A DNA stretch of 64,000 bases from Cinnamomum chago (GCA_038049695.1 CP142455.1:31657501-31721500), one strand, 5' to 3'. Positions 11,785 to 24,716 are shown, numbered from the stretch's first letter. Notes: generated by a model from the letters alone, not told the origin. Made by a program: numbers and translations.

Positions 11785-12097
11785 CGTTGGGAAGTCCCAC
11801 ATCGCCTAAGTCCTAAGTTGGACCTGGCTTAATAAACTTGTATGGGCCTTCCACCTATCAGCTTAAGCTTTTGGGTTGGTATATGGTTTCTTACATGGTA
11901 TCAGAGAAGGTTTCGATCCCGTCGTTCTTGTGTAGCCCACGTGGCAGGCCCGTCCATGAAATTTATTGGGCCTGCACGTGAGGGAGAGTGTTGGGAAGTC
12001 CCACATTGCCTATCCTAAGTTGGACATGGCTTAATAAACCTATATGGGTCTTCCACCGATCAGCTTAAGCTTTTGGGTTGGTATATGGTTTTTTACA
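11785..12097 (+). mobile_element. TRIM (terminal-repeat retrotransposon in miniature), 313 bp
   Basis: Two direct terminal repeats of 111 bp (11785-11895) and 99 bp (11999-12097) share GTTGGGAAGTCCCACAT, AAGTTGGAC and TTTTGGGTTGGTATATGG. The left repeat ends TTACA and is followed immediately by a TGGTATCAGAG primer site (11896-11906). The right repeat is preceded by the purine tract GAGGGAGAG. Only about 100 bp lie between them and nothing is coded. Both flanks carry the same 5-bp target duplication TATGA (11780-11784 and 12098-12102). It must have moved using proteins of another retrotransposon. Confidence 0.93.
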
Positions 12098-12102
12098 TAT
12101 GA

Positions 12103-12319
12103 AGCCTAGTCGGACTTATGCACAACTTCGGCTACGGTTGAAAGACCTCAGATCTCGACCTCCCTTCGAAGACCTTCAAGTGAAAAGGGATAGCTCCGAT
12201 ACCAAGTTGTTTTTCCAAATGAATAATGAAAAATAACCGAGTCCATAAGAAGGAGGAGAAGAAAGATTTAGAGAGAAGGGCAAGAAAGTCGAACGAGAGG
12301 GAAGAGTTCCATCCAAAAC
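12103..12319. other. Unassigned spacer
   Basis: About 215 bp to the right of the TRIM. It includes GATACCAAGTTG near 12198, vaguely like a degenerate tRNA-Met primer-site complement, but no LTR could be matched to it. Confidence 0.3.
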
Positions 12320-12325
12320 CTATCT

Positions 12326-12706
12326 TAAGTTGGACAACCATCATCATCAAAGCCTTGTCCCAAACATGTTGAGGTCAGCTACACGAATTCTGTTTTTCCA
12401 TTCTGGTCTATCTTAAGCCAAATCCTCAGTTAAATTACACTTCTTCATATCTATTTTTACTACAGTCATCCACGTCCTCTTTGGCCTACCCCTTCCCCTT
12501 GGTGGGCCATCAACCTTCATAGCCAAACTTTTCCTTACCAGTGCCGTTGCCGGCCTATGTTGGACATGCCCAAACCATCTCAAACGGGTTTTTCTAATTT
12601 TATCCCCTATTGTTGCTACCCCTAAATGCTCTCGAAAGCGCTCAATTTTAACTTTATCCTTCCTACCTAAGTTGGATAACCACATCCTTTTATTTAATTG
12701 AACCAT
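12326..12706 (-). pseudogene. RTE-clade LINE, 3' end
   Basis: Read on the minus strand, 97 codons (12413-12706) give the typical C-terminal end of RTE-type reverse transcriptases: LRWFGHVQHRPATALVRK followed by GRGRPKRTW. The non-coding tail continues to a TGATGATGATGG tract (about 12336-12350), the short tandem tail used by RTE elements instead of poly(A). The 5' part is absent here, so this is a truncated copy or the end of the element whose endonuclease lies at 17640-20410. Confidence 0.8.
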
Positions 12707-14581
12707 TTGATATTACAAAGTGGTCCCAGCAGTTTTATGCAATTACACAGATACCATTAAAAAAAATTGATATTTTACTGCACCAAGTTATCAAATAAGC
12801 CAAGTACACAACGCATGCCAAACTCTATCAAATTCAAAAAAAAAAAGCAGATAATATCCTTTTCGCATGTAAAAGATTCTTCTAACTCGTTCATGACATT
12901 ATGAAGCTGTGATCGATTCAATGAACATATTAAATGTTCCCACACCAAAGATAAAATGTGTCAAATAATTAAACATAGTTAAAGGTGGTATTTAAGGTTA
13001 CTGAAAAATACCACTATTTTCAAAATGGACGCCGCTGTGAAAAGCACCTTTAGCAACAATGACTCCACTGCGAAAGAATAAGAGCAAAGGTAATCAGTAA
13101 AACAATGGTTCTTGATAATATAAGACAGCAAATAAAACATTAACTTATATTATTCAGTTCGGTAACAAGAAATACTAGTACAGACAGAATCGCGTACTAG
13201 AGGAATGGACTGATTTAATTCTACTTGGTAAACAAAAAGAATTGAAATATAAAAAGAAAATTTTACTGTATTTCTAAATATTATTAAAGCCATTTTGGTT
13301 GTAACTTAAGGACAATTTTACATTTTCTTTATCTTAACTGCTATTTTCTCACAAATGCCATAAAAAAAGTCATTCACATCAAGATCAAAGGTTTCATGAA
13401 AAATGCTCCCCCATCCATTATCAACACATGACACTATTTGCAGTAATGCCTACTTCAAGCTTCTTATTCTTTTAGAAACCGTCTAACAAGTCTACTTATA
13501 GGGTCCGTTTGACTTGAATTGATTCAAATAGATGTTTGAGTGCTTTAGACTGTTTGAGAAAGTTTATGTGAATCTGTTATTGAATCGGCTTTAAGACCTT
13601 TTGTCTTTTTTTCAAAATGTAATAAAAAGATAACTTTTTCAAGCATACATCAATGTCTAAACCAATCAAACAACTTTCTTTTTACAAGTTTGCCCACATA
13701 ACTTGTAGCAATATGACAAAGATTGATGTAGTACTTTTACTATATGGCAAGTGTGACAATATAACTTTTCTAAATGACAAATTCTTCTCTTTTTACTTGA
13801 ATCAGATAGAACAAACGATCTATTTACAAAAGGGTGCCACCAAAACAGCTTTATTTCAACTTCAATTCAAATAGAACTATACAAAAGAGTTTCCAAAATG
13901 CCCTTATTTTACCTAAAAAGATATGGGTTCCCTAGTATTTGATAACATCAAACGTAGCAAGCAACATAGCTTGTTGGGCCAGACAAATAAACCAACTTGG
14001 GCCCATGGGCCAGGATAATGAGCATATTGGCCAACTGGCCCATGACTCCACTATAATATCTAGAAAAGGGATGTATGAGTTGTTCTAACTGTAGTTATCA
14101 TCTTGTAATAATCTCTTAAGATAGGTTAATCTCGTAAAAGAGGGTAATCTTTTAAGATAAATGTATCACAGAGGGTTTAGGGTTTAGGGCATGGGGCCCA
14201 CATGATCCCGCCTTTGAAGGTGCATCTCTTTTCACACTCTTATCCCCTCATGATCTATCACGATGCCCTGCTTTATGTTCATCTTGTAGAAGCACAAACA
14301 AAGCAGCAGGCCCTGCAGAAGGCCCATCTCATAAGGCCCATGACCAAGAGGGTTGGGAAATTTACTTTAGACGGTTCGGATTCCAATAATTGAGCCCCAA
14401 AGTAGCATTGTTTTCCTTAAACTCATAATTTGTCTAAGTCAAAGCCTTAGAGGGTTGGGACTCAAACGAAGGAGAGGACAAGGTCCTTTTTGTTGTTGTT
14501 ATTGCAGACTACAACGGTTAGCACAAAGCCTTTCTACCAATAATAATAATAACAATAATAATAATAATAATAGTTAAAAAT
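12707..14581. other. AT-rich non-coding DNA with microsatellite and telobox
   Basis: No convincing reading frame. A GGGTCCGTTTGACTTG word near 13501 resembles a MITE end, but no matching inverted end was found. GGGTTTAGGGTTTAGGG at 14173-14189 is a two-unit plant telomere-like (telobox) motif. An AAT/AAC trinucleotide repeat occupies about 14540-14573, just before the solo LTR. Confidence 0.6.
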
Positions 14582-17038
14582 TGTCACGACCCAAATTCCA
14601 GGGCCCTGTCAAATATTTGAATCGTGATAACTTGGCAATGTTTACCATACATTTATCAAATAGTTCACATAAGAGATTTGGCATTTAAATCAAGCTATAA
14701 TTCCAATTAATTTATAAAAGTCACACAATATCAATAATCTCTGAATGATCCAAATTCCTATGTTCTGATTCAAATCAATAATGTACTAAAACATTATATA
14801 AATTACTAAACAAAAGTTAATCCTTCTATCAATTATTTAAATGTTTCTCGTGCTCTCCCTTCAGCCACGCATGCCAAAATCTACGTGCTGAACGCCGTCC
14901 TATTCTGCCCCACCCGCAACAAAATTACCTGAAGGGGGCAGCACAACATCAGTATTACTGATAGATGAATTTTCCTAATTACATACGAAGCATAAAATAT
15001 AATATCGCATGATCAACATATTAAATACCATCAAAAGTACATCCATATACATATCCGTGCCCATGCATATTACCACGCCCCAAAAGCCCATCGTATACAT
15101 GTATACCGGTCACCATGACCCCGTCTCATCAGACACGTCCACTAAGGACCAGCCATCATAATGGCCACTCTCGTCCACTAAGGACCAGCCGCTATAACGG
15201 CCCGGACACTAAGTCCAACATCCCACGTCTGGACCAAGTGCATAATTTCATAATCTCATAGCAACCAGATTTCATTATTAATAATTGGCACAACATCCGT
15301 AGTGTGGAACCAGTCCCATTCAAGTCCTGATCAGATTAGTGCCCCACTTCTGGTCATCACAATTTAAGGAATCATATGGAAATGGCCCACCTTCATAGCA
15401 TAATATACAAGATAACAAAATCATACTAACATTCCCAATTAGTCCATACCAACTATTATAAATCACATAAAACTTCAATTAATTCAGATGGAATGATCAT
15501 ATGATAATTACATAACAAATCTAGTGTTATTCATTAACTATTCAGCACATCTGTCCTCACATAACATGTTTCACGCCTACAACACTCCAATGATATACAA
15601 TCTAGTGGGTCCCACTAGACCAAACCAAGATCAAACCTAATGTCCAAGGTCGCCCAAGGATAGGCTTTACTCTTAATGGATTGGATTCACCATCAGATAT
15701 CTTTACTGGGCCCCACAGGCTTAACAAATACAAATAGAATTCATAAATAAGCCTTATTGTTAATAAAATTGAAGTTTCTGGATAACTGGGCAGATGAAGA
15801 CCAGGCCACATGGGACCACCACCATTCAGATCGTCCATGAGCCTACTTCAAGACGTGGGGTCCTAATCTATGGTTAACTTAGGTAGTGGGTCCCACAACA
15901 GTTATCGACCTTTCAGTTTGTTTCCGTCAGTTTCACCCCTGAGACTCTTTGAGTCTGTTGGATAGTGGGACCCACTTGTCCAAACCCAAGATGTCCCACT
16001 ATACTAAGGTCGCCCAAGGATCCCACACTTGATGGCCGGAGTTGATTTTCAATCGAGTGTCCAAGTGGGTCCCAGAACGTCTGACGACAAGAATCATAAA
16101 ATTCTAAAACAGTCGCCCCTGTTTCAACATATCAACTGGATGAGGGCCCAGATGAGGACCACTCCTCATGGGTCCAAGTCCCCTAAGGTCGACTAAGGGT
16201 CCCTTATAGGATGTGGGGTCCTGATTTCAGATCAGGTCAAACAGTGGACCCCACAATCATTGTCGACCTTCACCCTGTTTCCATCCAATTCACGTCAGTG
16301 CAGTAAAATCAATTGGATGATGACCCAAACAGAATTCAATCCTTATGAGACCAACACCTCCAGGGTCGACCAGTAGTGCCCTACCAGATCTCTGGACCTG
16401 ATCTGTGCTCAGGTGGGCCATGGGGTCCCACAATCCACCAATTCCCATACACAACCTGTCGACAGTCTCTGTTTTCAACAAAAATTCATGCCTATTCAAT
16501 GTATTCAATAAAAAAAACACTCCATCCTATTCGTATTCTTCCATCAACCATGTACATATGATTTCTTAACTCAAAACAGATTTCTATAACCATTCCATGT
16601 TACAGAAAATATCTCTATACACTGAACAATAAAAAAAGAATTGGATCACCTGCCATTATCAAACATCTTGATTAATTAACTGATTAACTAGGAAGATCCA
16701 CTCACCTTTGGTAAACAAACGTCGCCTTTGCAATATGTGAACGCGAATAAGACATCAACCTTCTTCTCCTCCTCCTAAATTGCAGCCCAAAAACTCTCTC
16801 ACAATTTTCTCCTAAGGAAGAAGAATAGAATAGAATGCTATCTATGCGTCGTTGGTTATCTATATATAATGGGGAGATAGAGTCTAAATTCCCTTATACT
16901 TCCTAATTAGAGGAAGTATACAACTCCCTCCCTTTCTAAAACTCCACACGTGAGTTATCTTCTAATTTCATCCTAATTTATCAACTAAAGTCATACCTGG
17001 GCCAAACTAATCTTGGCCCAGTAACTCAGGATATTACA
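14582..17038 (-). mobile_element. Solo gypsy LTR, minus orientation
   Basis: The reverse complement begins TGTAATATCCTGAGTTAC near 17038 and ends GGGTCGTGACA at 14582. It shares long blocks with the gypsy LTR at 9469-11588 (CTGGGCCAAACTAATC, the GCATGCGTGGCTGAAGGG region, GGATCTTCCTAGTTAA). No internal domain, primer site or second LTR flanks it. The flanks AAAAT (14577-14581) and AAAAC (17039-17043) match at 4 of 5 positions and may be a decayed target duplication. Confidence 0.88.
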
Positions 17039-17639
17039 AAAACGTTAGCTTACAAGGCCCAAACGTCTTAACCGGTCTCTTATTGTGTCCAAGAATGAGA
17101 ACTCCATTTTTCTTCTTCATCCCAGAATTTTGCAGAAATCTGTGCGAACGGAGCGGAAAAAGGGAAATTCAGACTTAATCCAACTTATCTCACTATCCAG
17201 TATACAAACCTTGAAATCACACTAGAAACTTGAAAATTTCCTATAATATATATATATATATTGACAATATAGATAAAGATAAAGGGAGTGTATGTAGATC
17301 ATGCGGTTTGGGCCTAACCCGACCAATTTTTATGCGGGTTATAAAACCTTGACCCGTAACCAACCCATATTTTGTGTGGGTCGGGTTTGGAGGGTTAAAT
17401 GCAAATTGGACAAGGTTTTGTCACCCGTAACTATATACCCATGTATATCTTGTATAATCATCAATAAACAAATCATAATAAACATGCCCTCCTTTGGTGG
17501 GTTGGGAGGCAAGTTCCCAACTATCAGAGTGCAGCATATCAAAAGCATGGGTAGTGAGTAGCGCTTGGATGAAAGGGTAAACCAATAAATTTGGAAACAC
17601 AAGTTAAACAATCAGATAAATCATCAAAAATCATATTTC
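17039..17639. other. Non-coding spacer
   Basis: About 600 bp without a recognisable gene. It holds a short TA repeat (about 17246-17262) and a stretch with repeated GGGTTCGGGTT-like words (17300-17400) typical of decayed plant MITEs. Confidence 0.5.
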
Positions 17640-20410
17640 TCAAAATACAAGAAATCAATTGTTTTGAGCAAGTAGCAGACAGTTGGCCTAATGACTAGAT
17701 CGGCGAAATTGTTCTGTTTGGAACCAAACCGAAACAAACTTGACAAGCATGCTTCATGAACTCTCTCATACCCTCTAATATCCTTTCATACATGTCCATT
17801 TAAGTTCTCTCGTAGGAAAAACTTTTCACCAGTAGGAATTTCTTACATTAAACCATCCCCTCCCGAAGTTGTCCCTTAACACTTTCATCTAATCCCACAT
17901 GAGGTGCATAGGCACTAATAATAGGTATTACATTCTTCCTCTAACACTAGTCAACCCCCACAATGTTTTGTTTCGAGTGATTATCTACTACTATACATAC
18001 TCTATTCATGGCATTGTTCTATACTGTAATATCTTGAGTTACCTGGGCCCAGGATTAGTTTGGCCCAGGTAGGACTTTAGTTGGTTAATTTGTTTTTGAA
18101 TTGGAAGTGTCATGTGAAAGATTTGGAAAGGGGAGGAATTGCTAATTAGGAAGTAGGGGTGGACTAGGACTCTATCTCCCTTGTATATATTTAAGTAAAC
18201 AACGACCTCTTTTTGCAGTATGAAATTCAATTTTTCCTTTTGAGAGAAATCCGAGAGAGAGAGCTTGATCGTTGGAATCCAAGGGAAGAAGAGGAAGAAG
18301 TCAAACATAGGAAGATGATCATCGGATGTCCTATTCGCGCCCGGACATCGTAAGATTAACGATCACGTATCAGAGGTGAGTGGATCTTCCTAATTGTTTC
18401 CAATCAATGCATGAGATGAATGATAGGTCTAGATTTATATTGCATTGCTGTTGTGCTGACAACCTGAACCATTGATCAGATGCAAGTTTTATGTTTGAGT
18501 CAAGGGAATCATGTTAGTCTTGACTGTTAGATTTATACAAATAATAAGAAGTTTGTTCATTAGTAATTCCTCAAGGTTAGGCTGATGTACAGAGAGATCA
18601 TGACATGCCAGAACCTGGGGGTGAATGTGCAGAATTGTCGATTGGGGATTATGGGAATCCATGGCCCACTGGATGATGATCTGGTCCACAAATCCTGTAA
18701 TGGACCCTTGGTCGACCCTAGAAGACCTGGACCCATGTGAAGTGGGCCCTATTTAAGCCCCCATCTATTTGATTGTTTGCAACAGAGACGTTACATTGGG
18801 AAAACAGGGTGGTTGGGTCGACATCCACACTGGGACCCACTATCTGATTTAATCATAGATTAGGACCCCACATATTGAAGGGGGCCCAGGGACGATCTGA
18901 ATGATGGTGGTCCCATGTGGCATGGGCTCCATCTGCCCAGTTCTCCAGAAACTTCAATTAACCGTGAGACCTATTCATGAATTCTAATTGTGTTTGTTGA
19001 GACTGTGGGGCCCAGTAAAGATGAATCCAATCCATTAAGAGTAAAGCCTATCCTTGGGCAACCTTGAACTAGAAGTCTGATCTTGGATTGATCCAATTGG
19101 ACCCACTGGATTCTATAGTGAGAGTGTGCAGGCGTGAACTATGTTATGTAACGCTTCTTGTGTGGACAAATGTGCTGGATAATTAAAGAATAACCCTAGG
19201 ATGAGTACATAATTACCATATGACCCTTCTATCAGTAATAATTGAAAGTTTTGTGTACTTTATGATGTATTGTAAGGACTGTTTGGGCATGTTGGCATGT
19301 TTCGGTTGTTTGTATATTATGCTATGAAGGTGGGTCATTCCCATATGATTCCTTAAACTGTAATGATCAGAAGTGGGGCACTAATCTGATCAGGACTTGA
19401 ATGGGGCTGGTTCCACACTACTGTTGTGTCAATTATTAATAATGAAATCCAGTTGATATGAGATTATGAAATATTGTACATTGCGTCCCAAACGTGGGAT
19501 GTTGGACTCAGTGTCTGGGCCGTTATAGTTGCTGGTCCTTAGTGGACGTATGTGGCCATTATGATGGCTGGTCCTTAGTGGACGTGTCTGATGAGATAGG
19601 GTCATGGTGACCAATATACATGTATATGATGGGCCTTTGAAGTGTGGTAATGTGCATGGGCACGGATTTGTATGTGAATGTACTTTTAATGATATTTGAT
19701 TATTAATTCAGATTTGTTGATTATGTGATGTTATGTTATATATGACTTGTGTAATTAGGAATATTCATTCATCAGTAGTACTGATGTTGTATTGCCCCCT
19801 TCAGGTAATCATATTACGGGTGGGCCAGAGCAGAATGACGATCAGCACGTAAATTTCGGCATGCGTGGCTTAAGGGAGAGAACGAGAAAAGCTTAATAGT
19901 TGATAGAATTATTAGTTCTGGTTTAGGAAAAGTCATTTAATGTTTAAAGCACATTATTTATCTAAGTCAAAATATAATAAGTTTGATTATTCAGAGATTA
20001 TTGATATATATAATTGAAATTATAATTTGAATTAAATGCCTGATTCCTAGTGGATATTATTTGATGTGTGTGTGATAAAATATTGCTATATGATCACAAT
20101 CCGGATATCCGACAGGGCCCCAAAATTTGGGTCGTGACATATTCCATGTAGTAGAGTTTGTAACCATCAATGAGCTCCTTCATGGTATCCCCTTTTCACC
20201 TTGCTTCCTTCAAATGGGCTACATTTGCTCTTCTTTTCATTGCATCGACCAATTCCACTATTCTTGTTTGTCAAAGTTTCTATATTCCAAGTAGCAAGTT
20301 GAATCATCTTCTTCTTTAGGAATGACTACTTTTCCTGCACTCATCTACATTGGTGCAGGAACCTTTGCCTACTTTCCACTACAACCAGGCGTCATTGTAA
20401 TGTACCGCTT
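17640..20410 (-). pseudogene. RTE-clade LINE endonuclease, split by a solo LTR
   Basis: The minus strand from about 20340 to 20140 reads MIQLATWNIETLTNK and then, one frame over, LVDAMKRRANVAHLKEA and TMKELIDGYKLYYM. These match the start of the APE-type endonuclease of RTE elements. After the inserted LTR (18025-20139) the minus strand continues with ISAYAPHVGLDES and then GYERVHEA, the next conserved segments. Stops and frameshifts are frequent, so it is an old fossil. The domain would cut target DNA at the start of LINE retrotransposition. Confidence 0.78.
18025..20139 (+). mobile_element. Solo gypsy LTR, plus orientation, 2115 bp
   Basis: It begins TGTAATATCTTGAGTTACC and ends TTTGGGTCGTGACA. 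It is collinear with the LTRs at 14582-17038 (inverted) and 9469-11588. Flanking pentamers are TATAC (18020-18024) and TATTC (20140-20144), a target duplication with one change. No internal region is present, so it arose by recombination between LTRs. It interrupts the RTE endonuclease fossil. Confidence 0.9.
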
Positions 20411-21590
20411 ATAGCGAGGAATGACCAAACATGATCACAAAACTCTTACCTTTTTTTTTATATAATCGGGGGTTGCTACAACTCACCACTTTTAGCGAGG
20501 AATGCCCCAGCATGATCACAAAAAATTCCATTGCATGTGCAAGTCAACATTATCATTCTAAGAAACTTCATGTAGTCTGTAGCAAATTATATGGTAGCAG
20601 GGAAGGAGCTCATTAATAAGATAATTATCATTTTTATGGTAAAAATTTAGCAATAAGGACAGTAATTTAGCAAGATTCTCTTCACACACTTGTGTACACA
20701 CACAAAACAAAGAAAGAAAAGAAATGCCAAAAGAGGAGTGCTATAGCATGTTATGTTCCTTACAAAAATAAGTAGAGAAAAAAAAAATAGCCATAAAAAG
20801 GTGGAACACATCAAACATACCATAAGACGAAAATCAAAGTATTTGCAATGTAGGATACAGTTTCCCTGAAAAAGGAGAGATCGATCAGGTCTTCAAACAA
20901 AGAGTTTCTTAAAAAAAAAGTCATATTCTCAATATACTATAAACAGCCATTACATGAAACCTCCTTTAAAATACAAGCCATCGGACCCCTAGTCCTTATG
21001 AAAGTTATAATCCACAAGGAAATAAACCTTATGGCATCCAAAACAAACAATTCAATAATATCAATTTGTTGCACTTGGGTACTATTCATGTTCAAAATCA
21101 TTGTTGCAGTCACCAACACGGTTGACCTAAAAAAACCAATATGTTGTGGTTCATGGACATTGTGGCATCAAGTTTTTGCGACCTTAAAAAAAATATGAAA
21201 ATTTATCCCAAAACAACAAGAGATTGGAAAATGCTATAGTGTACATCGCACACTAATAATAAAAATCACACCCTGTAAGTTATTAACATCTAGTATCATT
21301 GCTTAATCTTTAACTATTAAACTTGATCAGTTCTAGTGTTTAATCTCTGGGCCAATCCTTCTAACTTATAAATCAATCAATGTAGCCTTTATCTAAAATC
21401 CAAATCACTCAGAATAACTATCACCCCCTGTATAGGCTTCATGAAAATTCACTCTGCTCAAAGACGAGCACACAATCAAATTGACCATGCCATATGATTA
21501 GAATCATTGGCTTTCAAGATACAGCACTTCAGGATCTATCCAACTACAAGAAATCATGCCCTCAAATGTGATGCAGGATGGACTTGCAAC
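20411..21590. other. Non-coding AT-rich DNA
   Basis: No gene recognised. The stretch contains two short similar blocks with TAGCGAGGAATG (about 20414 and 20495), several A- or T-runs and CACA tracts. I see no terminal repeats that would define a mobile element. Confidence 0.5.
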
Positions 21591-22160
21591 CCCACCACAC
21601 ATGGGCCAAGATAGTTTAGGACTTATTTTATTTCCTGAATTATTTATCATTATTTTTCAATTTTATTTAATGATTTGTCATTATGAAAGTTTTATATTTT
21701 ATTTGCTTTCCTAGTTTGTTTAGGATTTGTAGAGTGATTAAGTTCCTTTTCTTAATTAAATGAATAACGTAGAGATTCAATCTTAAAGTTGATTAATAGA
21801 ATTTGAGTGAATTTTTATCCTTTTTCGAGATGCATACTCGTGTCAATGTCTGCGGACACCTCTATAGTAGTTCAGCACTTTTCTGCGCAAGCCCTAGGGC
21901 CTCTATCAATTGGTATCAAAGCGGGTTCACATTTCCACACACGGATCCAAACTCGTGTTGCTGATCAGAGGAGTATCGTTTTGGTTCATCACGTGTTCGT
22001 TGTTGTCAGAGAAGGGCTAGATCTATAGTTCAAGCAAAGGAGAAAGTAAGTGGCTTAACCTTTCTCGACCTACAGCAAGAGAGAAGAGAGGATTGCCGAG
22101 ATATTGATCAAATCTCACAGCGGGCCACTAATCATCACTGCAGAGGAGTCGAGACTTGGA
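21591..22160 (+). mobile_element. LTR-retrotransposon remnant with primer-site motif
   Basis: TGGTATCAAAGCGGGTTC at 21911-21928 resembles a tRNA-Met primer site with one change, preceded by an AT-rich stretch with LTR-like composition. No coding region of that element follows; L1 sequence begins soon after. The left edge of the LTR was not found. Confidence 0.4.
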
Positions 22161-22269
22161 GGCCAAGATGCAGTTTCGACTTTTAAGAGAAGCTTTTTGG
22201 TTCCATTGTTGTGTCTTAGGAAGCAACAGAGAAAGGAGCTGGGGTCATTTGGTTAAAAAACAATTAATA

Positions 22270-23912
22270 AAAAAGGGGGAAGCAACATTTTTGGCAGTTG
22301 CAGAACCCAAAGCACAACAGAGTGACCTTAACATTCTTGATTTCCTCCTCATCAGCATCATAGAAGAGAAGCGTGTCATCAGCAAACTACAAATGGTTGA
22401 TTGTTGGACCGTTACTGCTAGACCTAGACCTTCTAATCAGGTTCCCATTGGCTTCCATTTCAATCATATGACTCAACGCCTCGCCCACCATAACAAACAA
22501 GAAAGGTGAAAGTGGGTCCCCTTGGCGCAGACCTCTGGTAGCTGGAAAGAAGCCTTTTGGAGAGCCATTTACCAAAATGGAGTAATGAGCCGATTGAAGA
22601 CATTCCACAATCCAAGTCCTCCATCTCTGCCCAATACCCATCCGACACATGAGATATTGAAAGAAATCTCAATCTACGATATCCTATGCCTTTTCAAGAT
22701 CCAACTTGCAAATAAGGCCTGGTTTTTTCTCAAGGTTTCTAGAGTGAATACGCTCGTTAGCAATGAGGACCCCATCCAAAATCTGTCTCCCATTAACGAA
22801 GGCTCCTTGATTTATGGAGATCAAATTGGGCAGCACCTTCTGAAGATGAGTAGCCAAAACGTTTGCAATGATCTTATAAATAGACCCAATCAAACTAATG
22901 GGGTGGAAGTCCTTGATACAAACAGCTGCAGACGTCTTAGCAATAAGTGTAATGAAGGTGGCTCCTAAGTTCCTAGAGAGTTTACCTCTAGCATGGAATT
23001 CTCTCATAAAATCTAAATAATCTTCTTTGATAACTTCCCAAAACCTTTGGAAGAAAGCCAATGGAAAACCATCTGGACTAGGGGCCCTTTCATCCCCCAA
23101 TTCAAAAACCGCAGCTTTTATCTCTTCTTCTAGGAACTCTTTTCCAGCGGAGAAGCTAGATCGTAACCAAGCACATTGAAAGGAAGATTAACCAAAGTGG
23201 GCCGAGTCCAATAATCTTTAGAGTGTAGAGCCTTGAAGAATTGAATAATGTGGTCGGATATGCTGTTTTTGTCTTTGATGCATCTGTTCCCATCCCTCAA
23301 TATGACAATCTTGTTGGTCCTTTTCCTGAAAGAGGCAAAACTATGGAAAAATGTGGTCGGATATGCTATTTTTGTCTTTGATGCATCGGTCCCCATCCCT
23401 CAATATGACAATCTTGTTGGTCCTTTTCCTGAAAGAGGCAAAACTATGGAAAAAATTGGAATTTCTGTCCCCATTCATGATCCATTTGACTCTTTATCTT
23501 TGTCTCCATTTAATCTCCTCCCCTACTACTTTTTCTGATAAGATTTTTTACAGCTGAAGCCTCTTAAGAAATTCCACAGAGGAGAGATTACCCATTTCCT
23601 CTTTTTTATCAATCTCCTGAATTTCTTGCAAAAGGCAGGCCATAGAGTGATTCATGCTTCGAAACTGGTTAGCAGCCCAATCCTTGATAAAAAGCTTAAG
23701 ATTCTTAAGTTTTGTCACAATTCTGTATCTTGCCCAACCGGTCAAAGTTTCCTTCCACCAATCTCAAATTAGAAGAAGAAAAGAACTATCCTCAGGCCAC
23801 ATTAGTTCAAATCTGAAAGGTGGCTGTCCCCACCAATCTTTCCTAGAATCCAATAGAATTGGGCAATGATCAGATGTTGGTTTAGGAAGAGCTTTCTGCA
23901 TCGTGTCTGGGT
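22270..23912 (-). pseudogene. L1 ORF2 reverse transcriptase part
   Basis: Minus-strand segments read SDHCPILLDSR (end of the endonuclease), WARYRIVTKLKNLK, then RT motifs APSPDGFPLAFFQRFW, FHPISLIGSIYKIIANVLA, NQGAFVNGRQILDGVLIA, GLRQGDPLSPFLFVMVGEAL and FADDTLLFYDADEEE. The catalytic FADD box is present, but a TAG at 22384-22386 sits just before it where L1 elements have a leucine codon. A 103-bp tandem duplication (23249-23455) and several frameshifts further break the frame. Confidence 0.88.
23249..23455. repeat. 103-bp tandem duplication inside the L1
   Basis: TGGTCGGATATGCT starts at 23251 and again at 23354, with two nearly identical units through GAGGCAAAACTATGGAAAAA. L1 coding sequence is duplicated. 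Confidence 0.9.
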
Positions 23913-23917
23913 ACATG

Positions 23918-24136
23918 TGTCAATCATGCCCATCATGCGCAAGCCCAACTGGACCCAATACTTGTATTGTAGTTATATCTTGTATTCTAGTTAAGCTACA
24001 ATTAGTCAAGTACTCTTTCTATATTAGGGTAGCTATAATTTAGGGATTTAAGTTGTATTAGGAGACTGTTAATAGGGTATTAAACCCTTATATAATACGA
24101 ATGAGAGAACCCTAAAGAGGGCACACGAATTCAGCG

Positions 24137-24181
<45 letters not shown>

Positions 24182-24198
24182 ATATTCTCAACTTCACA
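23918..24198 (+). repeat. Copia 5' LTR
   Basis: TGTCAATCATG to TTCACA. It contains a TATATAAT promoter-like box near 24091 and a C11(CT)n microsatellite (24138-24178) that is shorter in the 3' LTR. Confidence 0.92.
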
Positions 24199-24210
24199 TG
24201 GTATCAGAGC
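24199..24210 (+). other. Copia primer-binding site
   Basis: TGGTATCAGAGC directly abuts the 5' LTR and is complementary to the initiator tRNA-Met 3' end. Confidence 0.92.
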
Positions 24211-24716
24211 ATGGTCAATCATTTGTGATCATCTTCTAGTCAGCTTCCAAGTTCTGGAAGCCATTCAGCCTGATCCTTCAGCCTTCTCCTTTTTTATCAT
24301 CCCTGATCATCCTAGATCAGGCGTCACCCACCTGTGATCATCATCACCATATCAGCGGCCCCTGCCCCTCTTGGTCGCCTGGCTATCCCATTGTTTATGA
24401 AGATTTTTTCCATATTTATTGATCATCAGAGGTAGGTCTTCTACCAATTTTTGTGGAAATTCATTTTTTTCCACTTGTTTTCATCTCAGCCATCGAAAAT
24501 CCTGGATCTGGATTTGTTCTGACTGGGACCACTTCCAGTAGTTGCATAAAACTACTCCTCATTCATCCCCCAATCTCTGATCCGTCTAGAGATCACTTGG
24601 TGGGGCCCACGTGCTGTTCTTCACTCTGATGTCAAGGACGTTTTGCTGCTGTTTGCTGCTGTAGCTGTTGCTGGTTGCCTTGCTGTGGTATCTTCTTCGC
24701 TCTATTGCACTAACTA

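Noticed and set aside
13653-13874. 73-codon plus-strand frame in AT-rich DNA
   Set aside because: Random composition, no motif, no neighbouring gene signals.
14173-14189. Interstitial telomere array
   Set aside because: Only two TTTAGGG units, common as a telobox in plant DNA.
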